Assembly (NCBI GenBank): GCA_947494195.1 | Contig: CANLUC010000002.1 | Span: 124,001 to 188,000 of the forward strand | Source of the DNA: an uncultured Nesterenkonia sp. | GTDB taxonomy: Bacteria > Actinomycetota > Actinomycetes > Actinomycetales > Micrococcaceae | DNA length: 64,000 nucleotides | Reading direction: 5' to 3' | Part shown: positions 24,820-34,728 of the stretch, in pieces | How the letters are laid out: each line of letters starts with the position of its first letter | Position numbering within the stretch: the stretch's first letter is position 1 | The notes under the pieces: generated by a model | What the model saw: the letters and a program-made list of their open reading frames with translations, nothing else | Told to the model about the DNA's origin: nothing | The model's database searches: none | Position numbers and translations under genes: made by a program

Positions 24820-26361
24820 TCAGTCCTTCTCCATTGTCATGAGCTCCATGAGGCGCTCCTGGGTGGCATCTTCCACGGGAAGCTGTCCGGTGATGCGGCC
24901 GGAGGACAGCGTGTAGACGCGGTCGCACATGCCCAGCACCTCGGGCAGCTCCGAGGAGATCACGATGATCGCCTTCCCGGAGGCCGCCAATTTATTGATG
25001 ATTGAGTAGATCTCGTATTTCGCGCCGACGTCGATGCCGCGGGTGGGCTCGTCGAGGATCAGCAGCTCAGGCTCGGTGTAGAGCCATTTGCTCAGCACCA
25101 CCTTCTGCTGGTTGCCCCCGGAGAGCTTGCCCAGGACCGACATGACCGTGGGGGCCTTGATGTTCATCGAGCCGCGGTAGCGTTCGGCCACCGCGATCTC
25201 TTCGTTCTCATTGATCCACCCGCGCGGAGCGATCCGCTTCAGCGCCGAGGAGCTGATGTTGCGACGGATGTCGTCGATCAGGTTCAGCCCGTAGCGCTTC
25301 CGGTCCTCACTGACATAGGCGATGCCCGACTTGATCGCGTCTGAGACGCTTTCGATCTTCACGGGCTTCCCGTGCATATAGACGGTGCCGGAGATGTCAC
25401 GGCCGTAGGACTTGCCGAACACGCTCATGGCCAGCTCGGTGCGTCCTGCGCCCATGAGTCCGGCGATGCCGACCACTTCGCCCGCCCGGACGTTCAGCTC
25501 GGCCCCATCGACGACCTTCCGGTCGCGCTGAGTGGGATGGCTGACATGCCAGTCTTCGATCCGGAAGACCTCCTCGCCGAGGGTGACGTCGCGGGCCGGG
25601 TACATGTTCTCCATATCGCGCCCGACCATGTCGCGGATGATCCGCCGGGTGAGATCCTCCCCGTTGTTCGAAGCCTCCACCATGTCGATGGTCTCCACCG
25701 TGCTGCCGTCACGGATGACAGTGGTGGAGTCCGCCACGGCGGCGATCTCGCCGAGCTTGTGCGAGATGATGATGCAGGTGACGCCCTCCTCTCGCAGATC
25801 TCGGATGAGGCCGAGCAGGTGAGCGGAGTCGTCGTCGTTCAGGGCGGCAGTGGGTTCGTCGAGGATGAGCAGCTTCACATCCTTGCTCAGCGCCTTGGCG
25901 ATCTCCACGAGCTGCTGCTTGCCCACGCCGAGGTGACCGACCGGGGTCACCGGGTTCTCGTGGAGCCCGACTTTCTCCAGCAGGGCCGCGGCCGCCAGAT
26001 TGACCTCGTGCCAGTTGATGATGCCGCCATGGCTCTTCTCATTGCCGAGGAAGATGTTCTCCGCCACCGAGAGGTGGGGCACCAGCGCGAGCTCCTGGTG
26101 GATGATGACGATTCCCAGGTCCTCGGAGTCGTTCAGCGAGGAGAAGCTCACCTGCTTGGACTCGAAGTGGATCTCCCCCTCGTAGGTGCCAGCGGGGTGC
26201 ACGCCGGAGAGCACCTTCATCAGGGTGGACTTTCCGGCTCCGTTCTCGCCACAGACGGCGTGGATCTCTCCGCGGCGCACCTGCAGATTCACGTCTTGGA
26301 GCGCCACCACACCAGGGAATCTCTTGGTGATGGAGCGCATCTCAAGGATGTTCTCATTCAT
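24820..26361 (-). CDS. mmsA: Multiple-monosaccharide ABC transporter ATP-binding protein (MmsA/GguA type)
   Basis: A 513-residue duplicated ATPase of CUT2 importers. The first half has Walker A GENGAGKST (about 38-46), signature LGVGKQQLVEIAKAL and Walker B LLILDEPTAAL. The second half has a degenerate Walker A (GLMGAGRTE), signature LSGGNQQKVVLSKWL and LLILDEPTRGID. One half is thus the weaker site, as usual in this family. ATG 26361 is preceded by AAGGAGGGCCC. It lies between the binding protein and permease of the same importer. Confidence 0.93.
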   Translation of the reverse strand: MNENILEMRSITKRFPGVVALQDVNLQVRRGEIHAVCGENGAGKSTLMKVLSGVHPAGTYEGEIHFESKQVSFSSLNDSEDLGIVIIHQELALVPHLSVAENIFLGNEKSHGGIINWHEVNLAAAALLEKVGLHENPVTPVGHLGVGKQQLVEIAKALSKDVKLLILDEPTAALNDDDSAHLLGLIRDLREEGVTCIIISHKLGEIAAVADSTTVIRDGSTVETIDMVEASNNGEDLTRRIIRDMVGRDMENMYPARDVTLGEEVFRIEDWHVSHPTQRDRKVVDGAELNVRAGEVVGIAGLMGAGRTELAMSVFGKSYGRDISGTVYMHGKPVKIESVSDAIKSGIAYVSEDRKRYGLNLIDDIRRNISSSALKRIAPRGWINENEEIAVAERYRGSMNIKAPTVMSVLGKLSGGNQQKVVLSKWLYTEPELLILDEPTRGIDVGAKYEIYSIINKLAASGKAIIVISSELPEVLGMCDRVYTLSSGRITGQLPVEDATQERLMELMTMEKD

Positions 26362-26388
26362 GGGCCCTCCTTAGGACCTCTGCCGAAA

Positions 26389-26420
26389 GTCGGGCCCGGG
26401 GCTTTCACCCCGGACCCGAC
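26389..26420 (-). terminator. Intercistronic hairpin between binding protein and ATPase genes
   Basis: GTCGGG-CCGGGG and CCCCGG-CCCGAC arms with one internal mismatch enclose a 6-base loop. It sits right after the binding-protein gene, where stabilising or attenuating hairpins keep binding protein in excess of the ATPase and permease. Confidence 0.55.
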
Positions 26421-26493
26421 CGGCGAAACTGGTGAGCGAAGCTCAGCTCAGTGATGGCTCAGGATCCTGACTGATCAGGGTCGCTGATCCGTA

Positions 26494-27651
26494 TCACTGC
26501 TGGCCGGACTCGACCTGCTCCTCGGTGTAGAAGTCGGACTCCACGAGGATCTCTTCGTAGTTCTCCTCGAGGATCATCTCCACCGGCAGCAGGTAGGAGG
26601 GAATCACCGCGGAGCCGTTGTCGTAGCTCTCGGTGTCATTGGCCTCCGGCTCTTCGCCGTTGAGGAAGGCGTCGGCCGCGGTGACTGCCTGGTCCGCCAG
26701 GTTGCGGGTGTCCTTGAAGATGGTGGAGTGCTGCACACCCTCTGCGATCAGTGAGACCGACGCGATCTCAGCATCCTGGCCGGTCACGATCGGCAGGCCG
26801 CTTTCGATGTCGTCACCCATGCCCGCGCTGCGCAGCGCATTGATGATGCCGCGGGAGAGCGGGTCTGCTGGCGAGAGCACACCGTCAAGCTCGGCATCCG
26901 AACCGCGGTAGTCACTGGTGATGAGGTTCTCCATGCGCTCCTGGGCGGTCTCCTGCTCCCAGCGCTGGGTGGCGGCCTGTTCAATCGTGGTCTGGCCGGA
27001 GGGAACTGCGAGGGTCCCGTCCTCGATGTAGGGCTCCAGCACGTCCATCGCACCGTCCCAGAAGAAGCGGGCGTTGTTGTCATCCAGCGAGCCGGCGAAG
27101 AGCTCCACGTTCAGCGTCTCCTCGGGGGCGTCATCGGCAGGCTCGAAGTTCTCATCGAGGACTCCCAGGCCGTAGAGCAGAGCGTTGGCCTGGTTCTGGC
27201 CCACCGCGAAGTTGTCGAAGGTGACGTAGAAGTCGACGTTCTCGCTGTTGGTCAGCAGGCGGTCATAGGAGATCACCGGGATGTCCGCCGCTGCCGCGGC
27301 ATCGAGCTGACTGGTCAGCGAAGAGCCGTCGATGGAGGCGATGATCAGCGCGTCGTAGTCCTGGGTGATCATCTGGTCGATCTGCTGCTGCTGGGTCGGG
27401 ATGTCATCATCGGCGAACTGCAGGTCGGCGGTGTAGCCGAGCTCTTCGAGGCCCTCCTCCACGGAGGCGCCATCGTTGAGCCAGCGCTCGTAGGTCTGCG
27501 TCGGCATCGCGACGCCGACTGTCATGTCCTCCGGTGCTGCATCAGCGTCGTCGCCGCCTCCGTCGCTTCCGGCCCCGCCGCCTGAACAAGCGGTGAGTCC
27601 CAAAACCAGGGCAGCCGAGGCGCCCAGCATCTTCATTGATCGGTTTTGCAT
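26494..27651 (-). CDS. Multiple-monosaccharide-binding lipoprotein (ChvE type)
   Basis: A 385-residue sugar-binding protein. The lipobox is LTAC with Cys 22, followed by a Gly/Asp linker. The mature region has VGVAMPTQTYERWLNDG, DYDALIIASIDGSSL, ISYDRLLTNSENVDFYVTFDN and PIVTGQDAEIASV, which match ChvE/xylose-binding proteins. It is strongly acidic. ATG 27651 has AGGAGG 8 bases upstream, so a much longer open frame upstream (to 28074, antisense-free but overlapping araA) is not used. It is the first gene of the importer and lies 79 bases after araA. Confidence 0.93.
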   Translation of the reverse strand: MQNRSMKMLGASAALVLGLTACSGGGAGSDGGGDDADAAPEDMTVGVAMPTQTYERWLNDGASVEEGLEELGYTADLQFADDDIPTQQQQIDQMITQDYDALIIASIDGSSLTSQLDAAAAADIPVISYDRLLTNSENVDFYVTFDNFAVGQNQANALLYGLGVLDENFEPADDAPEETLNVELFAGSLDDNNARFFWDGAMDVLEPYIEDGTLAVPSGQTTIEQAATQRWEQETAQERMENLITSDYRGSDAELDGVLSPADPLSRGIINALRSAGMGDDIESGLPIVTGQDAEIASVSLIAEGVQHSTIFKDTRNLADQAVTAADAFLNGEEPEANDTESYDNGSAVIPSYLLPVEMILEENYEEILVESDFYTEEQVESGQQ

Positions 27652-27730
27652 CGTGTTTTCCTCCTGAGTTGGTGCCTGCCCCTGCGGTAGGCACATGGTG
27701 CGAATGAGTGGGTTCGTGCTGCGCGAGGGG

Positions 27731-29278
27731 TCAGAGCCCCTGCGCAAGTCGGTAGTACGCCGCGTTGTGTCGCAGCTCCCGGGCGAAGCCGCGGGCGGTC
27801 GTGTCGGCGTCGATGATCGCCAGCTCCATGCCAGCGATCTCGGCCAGATCTTCGAAGGCTTCAAGTCCGGCCGCGGTGGAGAGGACCGTGTGGTGCGCCG
27901 CTCCTGCGGTGAGCCAGCATTTCGCCGAGGTCGCAAAGTCAGGCCGCGGCTCCCAGACCGCGCGGGCCACGGGCAGGTTCGGCAGCGGCTCGTCGGGAGC
28001 CACCACGTCCACCAGGTTCGCGGTGAGCCGGAAGCGTTCGCGCAGATCAGACATCGCGACGACGACGCCCTCACCGGGGTCCGTGTCGAAGACCATGCGG
28101 ACCGGGTCCTCGCGGTCGCCGATGCCCAGCGGATGGATCTCGATCCGCGGAGTCGCGGTGGTCAGTGAGGGGCAGATCTCGAGCATGTGCGCGCCGAGGA
28201 TCTTTTCCTTGCCCGGGGTCATCTCGTAGGTGTAGTCCTCCATCAGCGAGGCGCCCCCGGGCAGGCCGTGTCCCATGACCTTCGCGGCGCGGACCAGCAG
28301 CGCCGTCTTCCAGTCGCCCTCCGCGCCGAAGCCGTAGCCGGCGGCCATGAGCCGCTGCACCGCCAGGCCGGGAAGCTGACGCAGTCCGCCGAGGTCTTCG
28401 AAGTTGGTGGTGAAGGCCTCGAATCCGCCCTCTTCGAGGAAGGACCGCATTCCGGCCTCCTGGCGGGCGGCGTAGGCCAGCGACTCGCGGCGGGCGCCTC
28501 CTGCCTGCAGCTCCTCGGCGACCTCGTAGTGCGCGTCGTATTCGGCCAGCAGCGCGTCCACCTGGTCCTGGGTGACCGCCTCGACCCGTTCAACCAGGTC
28601 GTTGACCGCCCAGGTGTTGATCGAGGTGCCCAGCCGGATCTCTGCCTCGGTCTTGTCTCCTTCGGTGACCGCGACATTGCGCATGTTGTCCCCGAACCGG
28701 CACACCCGCATGTTCTGCAACGCGTTCCATCCAGCGGCGGCGCGCGCCCAGCTGGCCACTTCACGGTGGACACGTGGGTCGGTGCTGTGTCCGACCACGG
28801 TCTTCCGGCGGACCCCGGTGCGGGTGGCGATGTAGCCGAACTCGCGGTCGCCGTGGGCGGCCTGGTTCAGATTCATGAAGTCCATGTCGATGTCCGCCCA
28901 AGGCAGCGTCATGTTCGCCTGGGTGTGGAAGTGCAGCATCGGCTTGGCCAGGGCTTCGAGCCCGCTGATCCACATCTTCGCCGGGGAAAAGGTGTGCATC
29001 CACACGATCACGCCGAGGCAGTTCTCATCGGCGTTGGCCTGAAGTGCGGCGGTGCGGATCGCGTCGCGCTCGGTGAGCACCGGCTTCCACACGATCTTCA
29101 CCGGCACCTCATCGGCGGCGTCGAGGGCGGCGGCGACCTGCTGGGACTGCTCGGCGACCTGATCCAGCGTCTCGGGCCCGTAGAGCCCCTGCGATCCGGT
29201 GAGGAACCAGAGGGTCTTGGCCTCGAACGGCGAGGTGCTGGGGTTCGTGGTCCTCGACGTTCCGTTGCCGGCGCTCAT
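27731..29278 (-). CDS. araA: L-arabinose isomerase
   Basis: A 515-residue enzyme converting L-arabinose to L-ribulose. The N-terminus has [16 protein letters not shown] (residues about 23-38); [27 protein letters not shown] and [13 protein letters not shown] (with a metal-binding Glu) are family hallmarks, as is [11 protein letters not shown]. Length is normal (about 500). ATG 29278 overlaps the araD stop as ATGA, indicating coupling within araB-araD-araA. Confidence 0.97.
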   Translation of the reverse strand: MSAGNGTSRTTNPSTSPFEAKTLWFLTGSQGLYGPETLDQVAEQSQQVAAALDAADEVPVKIVWKPVLTERDAIRTAALQANADENCLGVIVWMHTFSPAKMWISGLEALAKPMLHFHTQANMTLPWADIDMDFMNLNQAAHGDREFGYIATRTGVRRKTVVGHSTDPRVHREVASWARAAAGWNALQNMRVCRFGDNMRNVAVTEGDKTEAEIRLGTSINTWAVNDLVERVEAVTQDQVDALLAEYDAHYEVAEELQAGGARRESLAYAARQEAGMRSFLEEGGFEAFTTNFEDLGGLRQLPGLAVQRLMAAGYGFGAEGDWKTALLVRAAKVMGHGLPGGASLMEDYTYEMTPGKEKILGAHMLEICPSLTTATPRIEIHPLGIGDREDPVRMVFDTDPGEGVVVAMSDLRERFRLTANLVDVVAPDEPLPNLPVARAVWEPRPDFATSAKCWLTAGAAHHTVLSTAAGLEAFEDLAEIAGMELAIIDADTTARGFARELRHNAAYYRLAQGL

Positions 29279-30027
29279 GTGTTGTCCTTCTGTCCATAGA
29301 CGTTCTGATACCGCGCATAGAGCGCGTCGACCTGATGCTGTGCGATGCGTTCGGGTTCCCCGTAGGCGCGTGCCAGGTGCACCGTGCGGGCGACCTCTTC
29401 ACAGAGCACCGCCGCCTTGACCGCGTCCTTGGCGTCAGAACCGATGGTGAAGGGCCCGTGGCGGTCCATCAGCACCGCCCGGGAGCGTGAGTCCTGCAAC
29501 GTCTCCACGATTCCGCGACCGATGGAGTCATCTCCGATCAGCGCGAACGGCCCGATGGGGATGTCCCCGCCGAACTCGTCGGCCATCATGGTCAGCACAC
29601 AGGGGATGGGCTCGCCCCGGGCGGCCCAGGAGGTCGCGTAGGGCGAGTGGGTGTGCACCACTCCGCCGACGGCGGGCATGTTCCGATACACATAGGCATG
29701 GGCCGCGGTGTCGGAGGAGGGGGACAGCCCGATGGAGGTGTCGTCGTCGATCTTGGTGCCGTCCAGGGTGCAGACCACCATGTTCTCGAAGGCCAGCTCG
29801 TCGTAGCTGACTCCGGAGGGCTTGATCACGAAGACGCCCGCCACGGGTTCCTCGGCGGTGGGCTCCTCCGCTGCGTGGAACTCGACCTTCTGGGAGACGT
29901 TGCCTGCGGTCCAGGCCACGAGGTCGTTGCGCGGCAGCTCCGCATGGAGTCTGGCCACGGTCTCGCGCGCTGCCGCGATGGCCTGGCTCGCCGAGACGGA
30001 GAAGTCGTTCAGATGCAGGGTGCTCAT
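29275..30027 (-). CDS. araD: L-ribulose-5-phosphate 4-epimerase
   Basis: A 250-residue class II aldolase-fold epimerase that makes D-xylulose 5-phosphate. The phosphate-binding region (TAGNVSQ, 40-46; [10 protein letters not shown], 69-78), [13 protein letters not shown] (104-116) and the zinc motif HTH at 125-127 ([13 protein letters not shown]) are present. The third zinc His probably lies in [11 protein letters not shown] near 198. It is about 20 residues longer than E. coli AraD, with an acidic insert at 52-63. It overlaps araB and araA by 4 bases on each side. Confidence 0.95.
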   Translation of the reverse strand: MSTLHLNDFSVSASQAIAAARETVARLHAELPRNDLVAWTAGNVSQKVEFHAAEEPTAEEPVAGVFVIKPSGVSYDELAFENMVVCTLDGTKIDDDTSIGLSPSSDTAAHAYVYRNMPAVGGVVHTHSPYATSWAARGEPIPCVLTMMADEFGGDIPIGPFALIGDDSIGRGIVETLQDSRSRAVLMDRHGPFTIGSDAKDAVKAAVLCEEVARTVHLARAYGEPERIAQHQVDALYARYQNVYGQKDNT

Positions 30028-31721
30028 GCGGTGATCGCCTCCCCCTGGGAAGCACGCTTGCTGTGGGCGTTGCGGCGGATCGCTTTGAGTCGACGCATCA
30101 CGTCATTGGTGCCGCGTCCGAAGTAGTCGTGCAGGGCGCGGTATTCGGCGAAGAGCTCGTCGTAGGCGGCCGCCGCCTCGGGCTGGGGTGTGTAGGCATT
30201 CTTGCGCCGTCCGCCCATGACCGAGCCGGCGGTGGGGACATCCGCGTGGGCGCCGGCCGCGACGGCGGCGTGGATGGCCGAGCCCAGCGCCGGCCCCTGC
30301 GTGGAGGTGATGGTGGAGATCGGCAGTTTGGTGATGTCGGCGTAGGTCTGCATCAGGAACGAGTTCTTGAGCAGTCCTCCGGCCACCACCAGCTCGGTCA
30401 CCGGGACGCCTGAGGCGTTGAAGGCTTCGATGATGGTGCGGGTGCCGAAGGCGGTGGCCTCGAGCAGCGCCCGGTAGCCGTCCTCAGGTTTGGTGGCCAG
30501 CGTGGCGCCGAGCATCAGCCCGGAGAGCTCATGGTCCACCAGCACGGAGCGGTTTCCGGAGTGCCAGTCCAGCGCGATCAGGCCATGGGCTCCCACGTCC
30601 TGTGTCGCGGACTTCTCGGTGAGCAGCTCATGGATGCTGATGCCGCGGGACTCTGCCTCGGCGCTGTAGCTGCCGGGGACCTGGTTCTCCACGTACCAGG
30701 CGAAGATGTCTCCGACTCCGGACTGGCCGGCCTCGTAGCCCCAGAGTCCTTCGATGATGCCGCCCTGGACCGCACCGCACATTCCTGGCACCTCAGCCAG
30801 GCGCTCACCGTTCATCACGTGACAGGTGGAGGTGCCCATGATCGCGACCATCTGACCTGGAGCGACGGCGTCCGCCGCCGGTGCGGTGACGTGTGCGTCA
30901 ACATTGCCCACGGCCACGGCGATGCCTTCGGGGAGACCTGTCCATCCGGCGGCCTCGGCGGAGAGCCCGCCGGCGCGGGCGCCGAGCTGTCCGATCTCGT
31001 GGTCGAGCTTCTCGGCCACGAACCCGGAGAACTCGGGGTTCAGCACGCGCAGGAAGTCAGCATCCGGGTAGGAGCCGTCCTGGTAGATGCCTTTATAGCC
31101 CGCGGTGCAGGCGTTGCGCAGGTATTCACCGGTGAGCTGCCAGACGATCCAGTCGGCTGCTTCGACCCAGTGATCCATGGCGGCGTAGATCTCTGGATCT
31201 TCTTCCAGGATCTGCAGGCCCTTGGCGAACTCCCACTCGGAGGAGATGAATCCGCCGTAGCGCCCGATCCAGGGTTCGTTCCGGGAGTGGGCGAGCTCGT
31301 TGATGCGGTCCGCCTGGGCCTGTGCGGCGTGGTGCTTCCAGAGCTTGACGTAGGCGTGGGGCCGGTCGGCGTATTCGGGCAGTTCGCTCAGCGGCGTGCC
31401 GTCCGTCGTCGTCGGCACCATGGTGCAGGCGGTGAAGTCGGTGGCGATGCCGATGACGTCCGCCGGGTTGACGCCGGCCTCGCGCAGCGCCTCGGGCACC
31501 GCGTTCCTGAGCACGTCCACGTAGTCGCCGGGGACCTGAAGAGCCCACTCGGGGGGCAGCGCCTCGCCGCGGTGGGCGGTGAGCCGCTCATCCATCACCG
31601 CGTGGGAGTAGGGGTGCACGGCGGAACCCAGCTCCGCGCCATCGCTGACCCGGACCACAAGTGCGCGTCCGGAGAGCGTCCCGTAGTCGACTCCGATGAC
31701 GACCGCATCCGCAGCTGGCAT
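30024..31721 (-). CDS. araB: Ribulokinase
   Basis: A 565-residue FGGY kinase that phosphorylates L-ribulose. It opens with VIGVDYGTLSGRALVV, the AraB form of the actin-fold phosphate loop, and carries ACTMVPTTTDGTPL, AADWIVWQLTGEYLRNACTAGYKG, IMGTSTCHVMNG and VAGGLLKNSFLMQTYADI. ATG 31721 is chosen since the phosphate loop begins 10 residues later; the upstream open frame lacks homology. It is the first gene of araBDA, 136 bases downstream of the operator palindrome at 31857-31872. Confidence 0.96.
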   Translation of the reverse strand: MPAADAVVIGVDYGTLSGRALVVRVSDGAELGSAVHPYSHAVMDERLTAHRGEALPPEWALQVPGDYVDVLRNAVPEALREAGVNPADVIGIATDFTACTMVPTTTDGTPLSELPEYADRPHAYVKLWKHHAAQAQADRINELAHSRNEPWIGRYGGFISSEWEFAKGLQILEEDPEIYAAMDHWVEAADWIVWQLTGEYLRNACTAGYKGIYQDGSYPDADFLRVLNPEFSGFVAEKLDHEIGQLGARAGGLSAEAAGWTGLPEGIAVAVGNVDAHVTAPAADAVAPGQMVAIMGTSTCHVMNGERLAEVPGMCGAVQGGIIEGLWGYEAGQSGVGDIFAWYVENQVPGSYSAEAESRGISIHELLTEKSATQDVGAHGLIALDWHSGNRSVLVDHELSGLMLGATLATKPEDGYRALLEATAFGTRTIIEAFNASGVPVTELVVAGGLLKNSFLMQTYADITKLPISTITSTQGPALGSAIHAAVAAGAHADVPTAGSVMGGRRKNAYTPQPEAAAAYDELFAEYRALHDYFGRGTNDVMRRLKAIRRNAHSKRASQGEAITA

Positions 31722-31856
31722 TGAACACCGTTCTTCCTTGCACTGAATCAGACCTTGGACGGTCTGGAGGGGAACTGCCTGGCCGACGCGCGAACCGGTG
31801 TCTTGGACCACGGCCGCTGATCGGGTGAGCTGAGTCACGTGATTCACGTCTCAGTC

Positions 31857-31872
31857 ATGTTAACGTTAACAT
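31857..31872. promoter_or_regulatory. AraR/LacI-type operator upstream of araB
   Basis: ATGTTAACGTTAACAT is a perfect 16-bp palindrome centred on CG, as expected for a LacI-family site. On the minus strand it begins about ten bases downstream of a TTGACG -35-like box (31882-31887) and would cover the -10 region, so the bound regulator should block araBDA transcription. Confidence 0.78.
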
Positions 31873-31906
31873 CACAGGTTTCGTCAAGCCACGCCCAAGA
31901 ATTTTT

Positions 31907-32935
31907 TCAGCTGCGGAATGCGGTGGAGCCACGCTCGATGAGTTCGGGGGAGATGAAGTTCGGCACGTGGGTCAAGCCGTCACTGACGTCGAGCAGCAGC
32001 TCCAGGGCGGCCCACCCTGCTTCCTCGAAGGGCTGGCGCACAGTGGTCAGCGGCGGAGAGAAGTACCCAGCGGCGTCGACATCGTCGAATCCGACCACCG
32101 AGATGTCATCCGGGACGCTGAGGCCTCGCTCCTGCAGGGCGCGGATCAGTCCGAGTGCGATGAAGTCGTTGGCGGCGAAGACGGCGTCAGGCAGCTCGTC
32201 GACCTCGAGGAGCCGCTGGGCCGCCTCATAGCCGGCCTCTGCGGTCCACCCTCCGGCGCGGATCATCTGCGGCGCGCTGAGATCGGCGACGGCGAGCGCC
32301 TGCCGCCACCCGACCACGCGGCCGCGCGCATCGAACCAGTCCATCGGCCCGGCGATGTGGGCGATCGAGCGGTGCCCGCGATCAATCAGGTGCTGGGTGG
32401 CGCGGCGCGCGCCGAGCTCCTGGTCGATTCCCGCCACGTTCATGTTGTCTGCGGGCCACAGTCCGGAGGTCACCAGCACCAGCGGCAGTCGGGCGGAGAG
32501 CTGTTTGGCGGCTTCGGCCAGGGCTGGGACGGGGGTGATGACCACGATCCCGTCGATCCCATGGCTGAGGAAGAAGTCGAGGGTGGAGTCGATGGTCTCC
32601 GGACGGGGATCGCGCACCACGCTCAGCGCCGTGGCGTAGCCCCGCTCCCGGGCGGCGTTCTCGATGGCCCAGGTCATCCGGGTCGGACCGAAGTCGGTGT
32701 CCCCCTGTCCGACCACGCCGATCAGTCCGTTGCTCTGCGTCTTCAGCGCGCGGGCCTGGCTGTTGCGTCGGTAGCCCAGCGCCGCCATCGAGCGTTCGAT
32801 CCGCTCGCGGGTGTCGGGAAGCACCGCCTCGGGGGTGTTCAGCACCCGGGAGACGCTCTGATGCGAGACGCCAGCATGCTTGGCGACGTCCACCATCGAC
32901 GGCCGCCTGGCACCTTTGCGCTTCGCCCCACTCAC
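31907..32935 (-). CDS. LacI-family regulator of the arabinose genes (AraR-like)
   Basis: A 342-residue LacI-family repressor. The helix-turn-helix is at about 13-35 (SMVDVAKHAGVSHQSVSRVLN), and the effector domain contains VFAANDFIALG and VVGFDDVDAAGYFSPPLTTVRQP. GTG 32935 has GGGAG upstream. It sits directly upstream of araBDA on the same strand, with a perfect palindrome in the intervening 185 bases. The likely inducer is L-arabinose or a pathway intermediate. It is unrelated to the GntR-type AraR of Bacillus. Confidence 0.9.
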   Translation of the reverse strand: MSGAKRKGARRPSMVDVAKHAGVSHQSVSRVLNTPEAVLPDTRERIERSMAALGYRRNSQARALKTQSNGLIGVVGQGDTDFGPTRMTWAIENAARERGYATALSVVRDPRPETIDSTLDFFLSHGIDGIVVITPVPALAEAAKQLSARLPLVLVTSGLWPADNMNVAGIDQELGARRATQHLIDRGHRSIAHIAGPMDWFDARGRVVGWRQALAVADLSAPQMIRAGGWTAEAGYEAAQRLLEVDELPDAVFAANDFIALGLIRALQERGLSVPDDISVVGFDDVDAAGYFSPPLTTVRQPFEEAGWAALELLLDVSDGLTHVPNFISPELIERGSTAFRS

Positions 32936-33083
32936 CGGCGGCTCCTTCCCTTCGCTGCAGATGATCCTGCCATACCAAGAGTGTGGCCCTCGCCACTGTG
33001 GGGCACCAGGCTGAGCAGCACATGGGGCGCAGCTGGTCTAGGCTGTTTCGTGGCATTCGTCACTCGTCGACAAGGAGTTCATC

Positions 33084-33512
33084 ATGACCGGATCGATCAT
33101 CGTGGGTGTGGACGGCAGTCCCACTGCGGAGAAGGCCGCCCAGAAGGCCCGCGACCTGGCGCGTCGCCTGGAGGTGCCGCTGCACGTGGTCTCCGCGCAC
33201 ACCGATGCGACCATCGAGCACGTCAACAGCGGTTCCGACCAGTGGGTCGTCTCAGGTGCAGACAATGCGCTCTACATCGCAGAGCAGGTGGTCAAGGGAC
33301 TGCGCACGCCCGGACTGAAGATCGTGGCAGGCTCCACGCACGGCAAGCCGGCCGAGGCGCTCATCGCCTACGCCGAGAAGGTCGGCGCGGAGATGATCGT
33401 GGTGGGCAACCAACGGATGCGCGGAGCCCGCCGGGTGCTGGGCAGCGTGGCCAATTCGGTGTCCCACAACGCCAGCTGCGACGTCTACATCGCGAACACC
33501 TATTCGGAGTGA
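33084..33512 (+). CDS. Universal stress protein (UspA family)
   Basis: A 142-residue single-domain Usp. It starts IIVGVDGSPTAEKA and ends with the nucleotide-loop region VVGNQRMRGARRVLGSVANSVSHNA, close to the ATP-binding G-2x-G-9x-G-S pattern of the family. AAGGAG lies 6 bases before ATG 33084. The stop overlaps the GTG start of the glycerate kinase gene by 4 bases (GTGA), so the two are probably co-translated. The pairing has no obvious functional meaning beyond co-expression. Confidence 0.92.
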   Translation: MTGSIIVGVDGSPTAEKAAQKARDLARRLEVPLHVVSAHTDATIEHVNSGSDQWVVSGADNALYIAEQVVKGLRTPGLKIVAGSTHGKPAEALIAYAEKVGAEMIVVGNQRMRGARRVLGSVANSVSHNASCDVYIANTYSE

Positions 33513-34681
33513 GCCTCGGCTCGACCGGACCCCGCCGCGTCGTCTGTGTTCCTGACTCCTTCAAGGGGTCGGTCTCGGCGGCCGAGGCGGCCGCCGCCAT
33601 GGCGGGCGGGGTCCGTCAGGTCTTCGCCGAGGCGGAGATCCTGCAGCTGCCCTTCGCCGACGGCGGGGAGGGCACGCTGGATGCGCTGCTTGCGGCCTGG
33701 GGCACGACGGCGGAGTCGCTCGAGGTCCTTGATGCGCTCGGTCGTCCGGTGATCGCCCGATACGGCCGCTCCTCCGCGGGTCGGGTCGGTGTCATCGAGG
33801 CGGCGCAGGCCAACGGACTCCCGCAGGTGGCCGATCAGCCGCTCCAGCCGCTGCGCGCCGACACCTTCGGCGTGGGGCTCATCGCGCGCGAGCTGCTCGC
33901 GGATCCACAGTGCGAGGAGATCCTGCTCTGCATCGGCGGCTCGGCCACCACCGACGGCGGCACCGGGCTCCTCCGCGCCCTGGGCGTGAGGTTCCTCGAT
34001 GAGGAAGGACAGCCGGTCAACCCTGGCGGCGAGGGGCTTGCTGAGATCGCCGCAATCGAGACCGCCGAGCTCCATCCCCGGGCGCGGACAGTCCGCTGGC
34101 GCATCGCCGTGGACGTGGAGAACCCGCTCACCGGACCGCGCGGGGCGGCTGCGGTCTTCGGACCGCAGAAGGGAGCGACGGCGCAGCAGGTCCAGCTCCT
34201 CGACGCCGGCCTGTCGCACCTGGCCGACTCACTGGCGAGCCTGGGTGACCTGGACACACAGCAGCTGCAGACCGCCCCGGGCTTCGGAGCCGCAGGCGGG
34301 CTGCCCGTGACGCTCTCGGTCCTGCTCGGAGCGGAGGTCCTGCCGGGCGCGCAGATGGTCGCCGGGGCAGTGGGACTCGAGGCAGCGCTCGCGCAGGCGG
34401 ACCTGGTGCTCACCGGGGAGGGATCGCTGGACACGCAGTCACTGGACGGAAAGGTCGTCCACGCGGTGCGCCGCTGCGCCCCGGCGAGCGCCGTCGTCGT
34501 CGTCATCGCGGGTGCCGTCCAGCTCAGTCCCGCTCAGTGCCGCGCGGCGGGCCTTGCCGCGGCGTTCTCGATCGCCGCGGGGCCTGCGGGGCTCGATGAG
34601 CTGCTCCACCGGGCTCCCGAGCTGATCGAAGATGCCGCTGCGCAGGCCTGCGGGCTGCTGCAGCACAGCATCCGCAGCTAG
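33509..34681 (+). CDS. Glycerate kinase (GlxK/GarK type)
   Basis: A 390-residue kinase of the GlxK family, phosphorylating D-glycerate to 2-phosphoglycerate. It has the N-terminal PDSFKGSVSAAEAA signature, LPFADGGEGTLDAL, ILLCIGGSATTDGGTGLLRALG, FGPQKGAT and LVLTGEGSLDTQSLDGKV. GTG 33509 is chosen because it overlaps the Usp stop and lies about 10 residues before the first conserved motif. The same frame is open for another 514 codons upstream, but that part is antisense to the LacI gene and has no homology. Confidence 0.92.
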   Translation: MSLGSTGPRRVVCVPDSFKGSVSAAEAAAAMAGGVRQVFAEAEILQLPFADGGEGTLDALLAAWGTTAESLEVLDALGRPVIARYGRSSAGRVGVIEAAQANGLPQVADQPLQPLRADTFGVGLIARELLADPQCEEILLCIGGSATTDGGTGLLRALGVRFLDEEGQPVNPGGEGLAEIAAIETAELHPRARTVRWRIAVDVENPLTGPRGAAAVFGPQKGATAQQVQLLDAGLSHLADSLASLGDLDTQQLQTAPGFGAAGGLPVTLSVLLGAEVLPGAQMVAGAVGLEAALAQADLVLTGEGSLDTQSLDGKVVHAVRRCAPASAVVVVIAGAVQLSPAQCRAAGLAAAFSIAAGPAGLDELLHRAPELIEDAAAQACGLLQHSIRS

Positions 34682-34728
34682 CGCCCGCGCCGCCCTGCAC
34701 CTGCTTCCGCGGCCAGCGCCTCAGACGC

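Noticed and set aside
31967..33508. Long plus-strand open frame continuous with glycerate kinase (a 904-codon frame)
   Set aside because: The first 514 codons are antisense to the LacI-type regulator, overlap the Usp gene and have no recognisable domain. The kinase starts at the GTG overlapping the Usp stop.
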